Below, piece by piece: positions 1 to 7,190 of a stretch of DNA of 39,649 nucleotides. Within the stretch, counting starts at the first letter, position 1. Every line of letters begins with the position of its first letter. This stretch comes from JADJNW01 sp964523725 (lineage in GTDB: Bacteria > Bacteroidota > Bacteroidia > Chitinophagales > Saprospiraceae), in the NCBI GenBank assembly GCA_964523725.1, contig CAZGAU010000031.1, positions 1 to 39,649 on the forward strand, read 5' to 3'. Under the pieces are notes generated by a model. It did no database searches, was not told the origin of the DNA, and worked only from the letters and a program-made list of their open reading frames with translations. The translations under genes were made by a program, and so were the position numbers.

Positions 1-30
1 ACCGATACACCGTTCACCGATACACCGTTC
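1..30. repeat. Two tandem copies of a 15-base unit
   Basis: The unit ACCGATACACCGTTC occurs twice back to back and the second copy runs into the stop codon of the following minus-strand gene. The window edge cuts the array, so more copies may lie outside. A similar short, strand-biased degenerate spacer is seen at 1628-1730. Confidence 0.75.
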
Positions 31-886
31 ACTTACATTCTTCCTTCACCATTTTTTGAAACGGAATATCCCGCACGAGACGCCCGTAGGTATTGCGGTT
101 GTGGGCTTCATTCTCTTCGGGAGAGGCATTTTGATAATAAAAATCGGCGTAAGCCGCCAGACCTTTTTGTTCAAAAGCAAGCTTCAGCAGGCATTCCACA
201 AAATTTTTATCCAGCTCAGGATGCAATTGCAAATGGCGTTCCAGGGCGCGGTGCCGGTAGCGCTGTTCCTGCAATGGGGAGGGATCTTCAAAGTCAATAG
301 CATGAACCCTGGGCTTGCCATAGTCGTAGTTCACCATAAACTCGTCACCTGATTCCAGCGGCAGGGGAGTGTTTTCGGGCATTGGGACACTTCCTTCGAT
401 GACTTTTCCGTGCACTACAAAAGCGTAGCGTATATCCTGATCGCCCGGCTCAAAAAAAACTTTGGTCGGCACTTGCCAGCCACTGTATTTCACAGCTTGC
501 AGCTCTTTTGAGCCAATGCGAATTTCGTTGTACCACCAGGCGCCCAGAAACAACATACTCACCACGCCAATGATGGCAAAAAACAGCGACATGGTACGTT
601 TTTCGGTCTTTTCGCGAGCCCTGCGTTCCCGGTTTTTCGGCGTATCCGCCTGGCGATTGACATCAAAGCCGTAGTGAAAACTATTATCTTTTCGCTCGAT
701 TTTTAGTTCCAGCAGATCATCTTCGATGAAGAACGAATATTTCCAGTTTTGTAAAACGCTGAAATCAATATAGATGACGCTCAAATTGCAGTACACCATC
801 AGATGCCCCGACTCCGTGCCGTGATACAAGCCTACGACATATTGCCTGCCGGAGCCACCGGTGTATGCCCAATTATGCTGCGCCAA
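29..886 (-). CDS. Uncharacterised single-pass membrane protein
   Basis: A 285-residue protein that I do not recognise. About 95 residues of hydrophilic, beta-rich sequence are followed by a basic, charged stretch (ending REKTEKR) and one strong membrane segment at about residues 100-117. A second soluble domain of about 165 residues follows and ends in a charged helical region. The positive charges before the membrane segment suggest that the N-terminal domain is cytoplasmic and the C-terminal part is periplasmic; this is inferred from the positive-inside rule. The start at 886 gives a continuous frame with no better internal start. It is divergent from the hexapeptide-protein gene at 1027, with 140 bases between them. 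No catalytic motif is visible. Confidence 0.7.
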   Translation of the reverse strand: MAQHNWAYTGGSGRQYVVGLYHGTESGHLMVYCNLSVIYIDFSVLQNWKYSFFIEDDLLELKIERKDNSFHYGFDVNRQADTPKNRERRAREKTEKRTMSLFFAIIGVVSMLFLGAWWYNEIRIGSKELQAVKYSGWQVPTKVFFEPGDQDIRYAFVVHGKVIEGSVPMPENTPLPLESGDEFMVNYDYGKPRVHAIDFEDPSPLQEQRYRHRALERHLQLHPELDKNFVECLLKLAFEQKGLAAYADFYYQNASPEENEAHNRNTYGRLVRDIPFQKMVKEECK

Positions 887-982
887 AGGAGTAAAGGTTT
901 ATAGTCATAACTACTTTTTCTACAAAAAGATACGTCAAAACGGAAAAAAAGCTGCAAATAATCCTGCACTTTAACAAAAAAG

Positions 983-1002
983 TTCAATATTGAATTGTTC
1001 AA
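983..1002. promoter_or_regulatory. Possible operator: three TTCAA/TTGAA half-sites
   Basis: TTCAATATTGAA (983-994) is a perfect 12-base palindrome. Its right half is reused in a second inverted pair, TTGAA-TTG-TTCAA (990-1002). The cluster lies 25-44 bases before the ATG at 1027 and in the divergent spacer with the gene ending upstream at 886. Such spacing suits a repressor site, but the region is AT-rich and chance is possible. Confidence 0.35.
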
Positions 1003-1026
1003 GTTTAGCAACAAGCAATAAGAGAT

Positions 1027-1623
1027 ATGTTTTACGAATTTAAAGATTTCAAGCCGGTCGTGCACGAATCGGCATTTGTACATCCACAAGCAGCAGTGAC
1101 GGGCAATGTAATCATTGGCAAAGATGTATATATAGGGCCAGGCGCGGCGATCCGCGGTGATTGGGGCGGCATTGTGATCGAAGACGGCTGCAATGTGCAG
1201 GAAAATTGCACGATTCATATGTTTCCTGGTGTCACAGTCAGGCTGCTGGAAGCGGCGCATATCGGGCATGGGGCCATCATTCATGGCGCGACGATCGGAC
1301 GCAATGTGCTGGTGGGAATGAATTCCGTCATTATGGACCATGTGGAAATCGGCGATGAATGCATTATTGGCGCCTTGACTTTCATTAAAGCCGATGAGAA
1401 AATTCCGCCGCGCAGCCTGGTGGTGGGCAACCCCGCCAAAATAATCAAACAAGTCAGCGACGAGATGATTGCCTGGAAAACACAGGGCACAAAACTCTAC
1501 CAAACCTTGCCCGGGGAATGTTACGCCAGCCTTCGGCTCTGCGAGCCACTACGGGAAATGCCGGCAGACCGACCAGCACAAGAAGTGCTGTATCAAACCT
1601 GGAAGGAGATAGAGAGGGAGTGA
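1027..1623 (+). CDS. paaY: PaaY/CaiE-type gamma-carbonic-anhydrase-like hexapeptide protein
   Basis: This 198-residue left-handed beta-helix protein closely follows the PaaY/CaiE branch of the gamma-carbonic anhydrase family. Visible features are hexapeptide repeats from about residue 14 to 135, the motif HIGHGAIIHG at 78-87, and the C-terminal signature IAWKTQGTKLYQ. The three zinc-ligand histidines appear to be H64, H81 and H86. PaaY in E. coli is a thioesterase that salvages dead-end CoA adducts of phenylacetate degradation. No other paa genes are present here, so the substrate could be another CoA thioester, or the protein could be a carbonic anhydrase. The length matches PaaY (about 196). 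The start ATG follows AAGAGAT. The last 40 residues extend past the helix as in PaaY. Confidence 0.85.
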   Translation: MFYEFKDFKPVVHESAFVHPQAAVTGNVIIGKDVYIGPGAAIRGDWGGIVIEDGCNVQENCTIHMFPGVTVRLLEAAHIGHGAIIHGATIGRNVLVGMNSVIMDHVEIGDECIIGALTFIKADEKIPPRSLVVGNPAKIIKQVSDEMIAWKTQGTKLYQTLPGECYASLRLCEPLREMPADRPAQEVLYQTWKEIERE

Positions 1624-1627
1624 TTTT

Positions 1628-1730
1628 GAGACTGGGTGACGTGGAGACTGGACGAGTGAATACAAGATTTCCCCAAATCCCCAGTAATCTGGTCACCGAG
1701 TCACCCGTTCTCTCAGTCTTTAAGTCACTT
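1628..1730. repeat. Degenerate short-period intergenic spacer
   Basis: The spacer is built of near-repeated words around GAGACTGG / GGTGAC, and later GTCACCGA / GTCACCCGTT / GTCACTT with a roughly 10-base step. GGGTGAC (1634-1640) and GTCACCC (1700-1706) are complementary, so the transcript could fold loosely after the paaY-like gene. It resembles in style, but not in sequence, the tandem unit at 1-30. No gene is seen in it. Confidence 0.45.
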
Positions 1731-1757
1731 GCGACAGCGTTTTTAACACCTTCACCG

Positions 1758-1787
1758 TTGGATTATCAGAGTAGTTCTGTATTTTTG
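1758..1787 (+). promoter_or_regulatory. Bacteroidetes-type promoter
   Basis: TTG (1758-1760), a 19-base spacer and TATTTTTG (1780-1787) match the Bacteroidetes -33/-7 consensus TTG-N19-TAnnTTTG exactly. It lies 26 bases before the ATG of the M19 dipeptidase gene at 1814, so the leader would be very short. Confidence 0.65.
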
Positions 1788-1813
1788 GCAGCTAAACAAA
1801 AAAATCATTCGCC

Positions 1814-2733
1814 ATGCAACGCATTCTAATGTTAAGTATTCTGACCTTACTGGTTACTTCTGTAATATTTGCACAAAACGCGAATCCCTGGGCGGGAAAG
1901 AGCGACGAGGAGCTTCGTAAAATCGCCGACGAACTGGCGCATAAATATATCATTACCGACGGGCACGTGGATTTGCCGTATCGCCTGGAAACCAGGAATT
2001 TCCGATTGACTAAAGAATTTATCGGAATCCCGATTGAAACAAAAGATGGTGATTTCGACTACGTTCGCGCTAAGAAAGGCGGTCTGGATGTACCGTTTAT
2101 GTCCATTTACATTCCATCGAGCTACCAGGAAACCGGCGGCGCCAAGGAATTTGCCGATTCCTTGATCGATATGGTGAGAGGCATTGCCAAAGCGCATCCG
2201 GATAAATTCCAGGTGGTGACTTCGCCCAAACAAGCGCTGCGCAATTTCAAAAAAGGCATTATTTCTCTGCCAATGGGTATGGAAAATGGCGCCCCGATTG
2301 GTAACGACCTCAAGAATGTCGCATATTTCCACAAGCGTGGTATTCGTTATATCACACTGACGCACGGCAAGGACAACCTGATTTGCGACTCTTCCTACGA
2401 TACAACCGGAACCTGGAATGGCCTTAGTCCATTTGGTCGGGAGGTGGTCAAAGAAATGAACCGCGTGGGTATTATGGTGGACATCTCGCATGTGTCGGAT
2501 AGCGCATTCTATCAGGCGGTGGAGCTAAGCGCCGTACCCTGCATTGCTTCGCACTCTTCGCTGCGTTATTTTACGCCGGATTTTATTCGGAATATGAATG
2601 ATGATATGCTGAAGTTCCTAGCCAAGAAAGGCGGTGTCATCCAGATCAACTTTGGTTCCAGCTTCCTAGATCAGGGTTACAGAAATTACCAGGATGAAAA
2701 GCGGGAAGAACTGCGCGAACTGCTGATGGAGAA
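1814..2733 (+). CDS. Membrane dipeptidase (peptidase family M19), 3' end lost in gap
   Basis: A secreted zinc dipeptidase of the renal-dipeptidase family, which hydrolyses dipeptides. A signal peptide (residues 1-20, ending VIFA-Q) precedes the amidohydrolase barrel. Visible metal ligands are H51 and D53 in DGHVD, E157 in GMENG, H226 in DISHVS and H247 in ASHSS. The sequence stops after residue 306 at a run of 100 N. Family members normally carry about another 100 residues, including the conserved aspartate of the GSDFDG-type segment, which is not present on either side of the gap. The gene is therefore truncated by the assembly, not by biology. An exact Bacteroidetes promoter sits just upstream. 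Confidence 0.9.
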
Positions 2734-2833
2734 NNNNNNNNNNNNNNNNNNNNNNNNNNNNNNNNNNNNNNNNNNNNNNNNNNNNNNNNNNNNNNNNNNN
2801 NNNNNNNNNNNNNNNNNNNNNNNNNNNNNNNNN
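2734..2833. other. Assembly gap (100 N)
   Basis: Exactly 100 N, the usual placeholder for a gap of unknown size. The flanks share no overlap. The missing 3' part of the M19 peptidase gene should need roughly 300 bases or more, so the true distance is probably larger than drawn. Confidence 0.95.
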
Positions 2834-2845
2834 TTATTATAAAAA

Positions 2846-3949
2846 ATGAACAACAAACTTATGAGAAAAATGGGGATGTGGCTGGTAGTGCTGGGCATTG
2901 CGCTACTAGGGTGGACAAAAACATACGCACAGACCGCGGCCGCTGATACGACCATTCATCTGGTAGCTGAGGAGGCGCCACGTTTTCCGGCTTGCGAAAG
3001 CCTGGATACCACAGTGGCTGTCAAGGATCAGTGCGCCCGGATTCAGCTGCTGGCTTTCATGAACCGCAATATTTTTTACCCGCTGGAGGCGCGTGAGAAT
3101 GGCAACGAAGGTACGGTGGTACTTTCGTTTGTGGTGGAAAAAGACGGTCAGCTCTCCAATCCAAAAATTCTTAAGGACATCGGAGGCGGTTGTGGCTTGG
3201 AGGCCCTTCGAATTATTCAAGTGATGATTGATCAGGAGATACGCTGGGTGCCCGGTAAAATCAAAGGGCAAGCGGTGCGCACCATGTTCAACCTGCCGGT
3301 AAAATTCAAACTGACCGAAGCGCCATCATACGCGATCGTTGGGCGGGACACCGTTTGGACAACCTTTGATACACCGCTGGAATATGAAGGGGGGACGGAA
3401 GCGCTGACCAAGCAATTGAATGATCAACTTGATTATCCGGCTGCCGGCAATGATAGTTGCCTGATCGGAGTGATTGATCTGCAATTGCTGATTGACCGTC
3501 AAGCCAATGTGCGCATTTTGAACCTGACCGATTACAATGACCTCGGATTTCAGTTCTGGAACGAAGCAGTAGAAGTAGCAACTTCGACTTCGGGCAAGTG
3601 GAAACCGGCGGTTTATGAAGGCGCTCCTGTGCCGGCGGCTTACGATTTGAGTTTGACTTTTGTACCGGAAGTGACGAGCTGTAAAGCGCGGGTGGAGTCC
3701 TATAGCAAAGCTGCTACTTTGATTAATGAGGGGTCCGACCTATTTGAAAAAGGCGAGGAAGATGCAGGTATCGCCAAGATGAATGAGGGCATTGCTTTGT
3801 TTCCGCGGGATGCGAATTTCTTGTCCGTGCGTGGGCAGGCATATTTGAAACAGAATAAGTTCCCGGAAGCTTGTGCTGACCTGACTTTAGTAAAATCAAT
3901 TGCTTCGGTGGATTGGTTTGATTCACTCTTGCCGGTGATTTGTAAGTAA
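2846..3949 (+). CDS. Secreted TonB_C-domain protein with C-terminal TPR
   Basis: A 367-residue exported protein. A signal peptide (about residues 1-29, ending TYA-Q) is followed by a TonB C-terminal-like domain (about 55-155). The latter has the typical order YPLEARENGNEGTVVLSF, the (V/I)-x-(D/E)-G strand and the RWVPGKIKGQAV segment. A second, degenerate copy of the same fold follows (about 165-272), and then one or two TPR-like helices (about 285-365). It lacks the proline-rich periplasmic linker and inner-membrane anchor of a true TonB, so it is probably a periplasmic protein that reuses the domain rather than an energy transducer. ATG at 2846 was chosen; ATG at 2861 is equally compatible with the signal peptide. 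Its promoter may lie in the preceding gap. Confidence 0.85.
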   Translation: MNNKLMRKMGMWLVVLGIALLGWTKTYAQTAAADTTIHLVAEEAPRFPACESLDTTVAVKDQCARIQLLAFMNRNIFYPLEARENGNEGTVVLSFVVEKDGQLSNPKILKDIGGGCGLEALRIIQVMIDQEIRWVPGKIKGQAVRTMFNLPVKFKLTEAPSYAIVGRDTVWTTFDTPLEYEGGTEALTKQLNDQLDYPAAGNDSCLIGVIDLQLLIDRQANVRILNLTDYNDLGFQFWNEAVEVATSTSGKWKPAVYEGAPVPAAYDLSLTFVPEVTSCKARVESYSKAATLINEGSDLFEKGEEDAGIAKMNEGIALFPRDANFLSVRGQAYLKQNKFPEACADLTLVKSIASVDWFDSLLPVICK

Positions 3950-3955
3950 AAATAA

Positions 3956-4018
3956 TTGTTATTGGTTATTGATTATCAATTGATTGTCAATGATTTAAGT
4001 CCCAATAACCAATAACAA
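3956..4018. terminator. Bidirectional hairpin between convergent genes
   Basis: TTGTTATTGGTTATTG (3956-3971) is perfectly complementary to CAATAACCAATAACAA (4003-4018), a 16-bp stem with a 31-base loop. It lies between the stop codons of the TonB_C protein gene (+) and glgC (-). The loop contains a second small palindrome, ATCAATTGAT. The stem is AT-rich and the loop long, so it may be a repeat relic as well as a terminator. Confidence 0.6.
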
Positions 4019-4028
4019 AAAACAAAGA

Positions 4029-5303
4029 TCAGATCCTCCCGATCCTTGCGCCGTCAGGAATCGTCGCACCTTTTTTTACAACTACAATGCCATCCCGAAT
4101 GCAGTAAGTATCAGTTTCTTCGTTGGAAAGCAAAGAGCTGCCGCGAATAATGACATCATTTCCAATCCGGCAATTTTTATCAAGGATTGCATTTTCTACA
4201 TAACAATTGGAGCCGATTCCCATCGGGATTTCGTCGTGCCGTACAATCTTTTCCAGGGTTTCAAAATAATCATTACCCATGATGACTGTTTTGGCAATCT
4301 CCGTATTGTCACCGATCCGGGAACGAATACCTACAATGGAACGCTCAATTTTCTTGGCATGGATGATACAACCATCGGCCAGAATCGCCTGATTGAACCA
4401 GGTTCCGAAAACTTTCGAAGGGGCGAGCATACGCGGGCGGGTATAAACGAGCCGGTCGTTGTCGAATAGATTAAATTTTGGGATCGGATCGGTCAGAGCA
4501 ATGTTGGCTTCAAAAAACGACCGGATCGTACCGATGTCGGTCCAATAACCATTATAAGAATAACTGGCAACGCGCAGCCCCGACTCGATCGCCTGGGGAA
4601 TATATTCCTTGCCAAAGTCGATGGCATCGGGCTTTTCGTTGAACATATTTTCCAAAACCTTGCGGTTGAAAATATAAATTCCCATCGAAGCCAGATAAAT
4701 CTTGCCTTCCCGTTGCAAATCCGGAGAAACCGGAGATTCCCATTCCGACAATACTTCCGCGTTAGGCTTTTCTATGAAATTTTCGATCATGCCTTCTTCA
4801 TTCACCTTCATCACACCGAAACCCGGCGCGTCGAATTTATTCACTGGGATTGTTGCGATGGTCAGATCGGCATTTTTCTCCACATGATATTCCGCCAATT
4901 CCTCAAAATCCATTTGATACAGCTGATCCCCGGAAAGAATGAGGATATAATCAAAATCATGATTGGCCAGGTGGTGCATACTTTGGCGCACGGCATCAGC
5001 GGTACCCTGAAACCATTTATCGCTGGTGGGCGTTTGCTCGGCAGCCAGGATGTCCACAAAACCACGGCTGAAAACGTCAAAATAATAAGTATTCTTAATA
5101 TGCTTATTAAGCGAAGCTGAATTATATTGGGTAAGTACGAACATCCGCTTCAGTCCGGAGTTCAGGCAATTAGAAATTGGAATGTCAATCAGTCTGTACT
5201 TACCCCCGATCGGCACGGCGGGTTTTGAACGTTGACTTGTAAGTGGATACAAGCGGGAACCGGCGCCCCCGCCAAGGATAAGAGAGATAATTTTGATTGC
5301 CAT
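4029..5303 (-). CDS. glgC: Glucose-1-phosphate adenylyltransferase
   Basis: The protein makes ADP-glucose from glucose-1-phosphate and ATP, the first committed step of glycogen synthesis, in the cytoplasm. It is 424 residues, the usual length. The N-terminal nucleotidyltransferase domain opens with LGGGAGSRLYPLT and SKPAVPIGGKYRLIDIPISN. GTADAVRQ and the sugar-phosphate binding region IENFIEKPNAE follow. The last 130 residues form the left-handed beta-helix that carries regulatory contacts in this family. It lies downstream of glgA on the same strand, but 192 AT-rich bases separate them, so it may have its own promoter. Confidence 0.97.
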   Translation of the reverse strand: MAIKIISLILGGGAGSRLYPLTSQRSKPAVPIGGKYRLIDIPISNCLNSGLKRMFVLTQYNSASLNKHIKNTYYFDVFSRGFVDILAAEQTPTSDKWFQGTADAVRQSMHHLANHDFDYILILSGDQLYQMDFEELAEYHVEKNADLTIATIPVNKFDAPGFGVMKVNEEGMIENFIEKPNAEVLSEWESPVSPDLQREGKIYLASMGIYIFNRKVLENMFNEKPDAIDFGKEYIPQAIESGLRVASYSYNGYWTDIGTIRSFFEANIALTDPIPKFNLFDNDRLVYTRPRMLAPSKVFGTWFNQAILADGCIIHAKKIERSIVGIRSRIGDNTEIAKTVIMGNDYFETLEKIVRHDEIPMGIGSNCYVENAILDKNCRIGNDVIIRGSSLLSNEETDTYCIRDGIVVVKKGATIPDGARIGRI

Positions 5304-5409
5304 ATTTTTTTTACCGTTTTCGGTTTATGAATATTAAAATCTGATACAAAATAGATGGTTTAGGGTTTTTTTATAAAAGAAATAAGTAAAGAGACAATTT
5401 TAAGTTTAA

Positions 5410-5423
5410 ATAAAATATTTTAT
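5410..5423. promoter_or_regulatory. AT-only palindrome in the glgA-glgC spacer
   Basis: ATAAAATATTTTAT is a perfect 14-base palindrome about 107 bases upstream of the glgC start. The whole spacer 5304-5495 is very AT-rich, so this may be chance or part of a promoter up-region. No exact TAnnTTTG box was found. Confidence 0.25.
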
Positions 5424-5495
5424 AAGAAATTGATTATCAGATCAATTTGACTTTCGACTGTAAAACTGTCTGACTACTTAATGATAATAATTTAT

Positions 5496-6935
5496 TTACA
5501 ACATTTGATTATAAACTTCAATATATTTTGCGGCGGATTTCTCCCAGGAAAAATCAATCTGCATAATCTTCTGCTGAATTTGCTCAAAAGATTTGCGATG
5601 ATTAAAATATAATTCGGCAGCACGATAAATGGCAAGGCTCCCATCTTCCAGCGAAAAATTATTAAACCGAATGCCGCGCCCGCTGCCATCAGGCTCGCCA
5701 ATGTCGGGCACGGTGTCGCGCAAGCCACCAACCGCACGCACGATCGGGAGCGTGCCGTAACGCATGGCGTACATCTGGTTCAGCCCACATGGCTCCACCC
5801 GCGAAGGCATGATGAGAAAATCGGAACCCGCATACAACTGATGCGCCAGTCCTTCATTATATTCCAGCGAAGCATCGAAGCGCCCCCGAAACTGCTGGCG
5901 CATGGCTTTGAAAGCCTCTGCAATACGGGGCTCGCCGGTGCCCAGCACCAGGAAATTCACACGCATACCGCTGTGCAACACCTTTGTAAAAAGATCAGGG
6001 AGCAGGTCGGCGCCCTTTTCCATGACAAGTCTTCCGATAAATGTAATAATCGGTAACTCGGGATCAATCTGAAAGCGCTGATTCAGAACCTGCCTGTTGG
6101 CTGATTTATAATGTTTTATGTCATTATTTTCAATTCTTTTAGCAATATAATGATCGGTAGCCGGATCCCAGACCTCTGCGTCAATTCCATTTAGTATTCC
6201 CAGACTTTTATGTTGTTCGTGCATAAAAAGCCATTCCATGCCGTTGGAAGATTGCTTCAATTCCTCCAGATAACTCGGTGAAACGGTGGTAATACGCCAG
6301 GAATTTTTAACGCCTGCCGCCAGCGGATTAATGGTATCCGCCCAATCGAGCATACCTCGAGCTTCCCCATAGAAGAAAGGCATCAGGTACATTTTTTGCC
6401 AGCTGAAAGCGCCATGATACATGCCATTATGAATGGTAAATACGGTTGGGATATTTTCCAAAGCCCGGTATTCCGGGCAGTATTTTACCATAAACGGAAT
6501 TAAACCGGTATGATGATCGTGGCAATGTAAAACCGAAGGCTTGCCGGGAGAGTTGATAATCCATTGCAAAACAGCCTGTTGGAAGCAAAGATAGCGTTCT
6601 GCCTCATCGCCATAGCCATAGCCGCTGGGGTCGGCATAGATACCAGGGCGGTCAAATTTGCCGGGAATATTCGCCACAAACAGAGGAAAGCCCAGCGTAT
6701 CCTGCTGTTCTTTTTCAATCGTAAATGGAATATAATAATTGTGCATGCGTATTGCACCACGGAAAACCGGCGTAAACTGATGTTCATTGATCCAGCGCAA
6801 GCTGTACTTGGGTATAATCACGCCGGTAGAGACTCCCGCCTGATTGAGATATTTGGGCAATGCGCCAACCACATCTCCCAAACCACCCGACTTAGCCGCC
6901 GGATAGCATTCCGCGCTAATGTGTAAAACTTTCAT
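5496..6935 (-). CDS. glgA: Glycogen synthase (GT5, ADP-glucose type)
   Basis: A glycosyltransferase family 5 starch/glycogen synthase that transfers glucose from ADP-glucose to the growing alpha-1,4-glucan. The N-terminus has the ADP-glucose binding KxGGL motif (KSGGLGDVVGALP, residues 15-27). The second Rossmann domain has FIGRLVMEKGADLL, and the catalytic C-terminal segment reads PSRVEPCGLNQMYAMRYG. At 479 residues it is a normal length. It is the first of two glycogen genes on this strand, with glgC behind it. The 255 bases upstream (6936-7190) contain no gene and no exact consensus promoter that I can see. No branching or debranching gene is present in the window. Confidence 0.97.
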   Translation of the reverse strand: MKVLHISAECYPAAKSGGLGDVVGALPKYLNQAGVSTGVIIPKYSLRWINEHQFTPVFRGAIRMHNYYIPFTIEKEQQDTLGFPLFVANIPGKFDRPGIYADPSGYGYGDEAERYLCFQQAVLQWIINSPGKPSVLHCHDHHTGLIPFMVKYCPEYRALENIPTVFTIHNGMYHGAFSWQKMYLMPFFYGEARGMLDWADTINPLAAGVKNSWRITTVSPSYLEELKQSSNGMEWLFMHEQHKSLGILNGIDAEVWDPATDHYIAKRIENNDIKHYKSANRQVLNQRFQIDPELPIITFIGRLVMEKGADLLPDLFTKVLHSGMRVNFLVLGTGEPRIAEAFKAMRQQFRGRFDASLEYNEGLAHQLYAGSDFLIMPSRVEPCGLNQMYAMRYGTLPIVRAVGGLRDTVPDIGEPDGSGRGIRFNNFSLEDGSLAIYRAAELYFNHRKSFEQIQQKIMQIDFSWEKSAAKYIEVYNQML

Positions 6936-7190
6936 ACAGAGTTGTTAGGTGTAAAACCGAATTGGAAATGAAATGCCGGAAATTCTCAGAGGATTATCCG
7001 TGAGCGTCATATCCAATTGTAAATATGATGCAATAAAAGTAATGAATTTCGGGTTTCGGCACATGACAAGCAATGCTGTACTCGCCGGAATGAGCCGGTT
7101 TTGCCAAAATCCATGCTGTTAAAGGTAGGATTTTTTAACAGGAAAACTAAAAGCAAGCATATTACTTTTTTGCAAACTGTGTATATCTGC

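Noticed and set aside
832..1503. Minus-strand frame opposite the PaaY-like gene
   Set aside because: It is antisense to a clear hexapeptide-repeat gene and has no recognisable domain.
6936..7190. Possible RNA gene in the spacer upstream of glgA
   Set aside because: No tRNA-like arms, strong stems or conserved motif could be found by eye.
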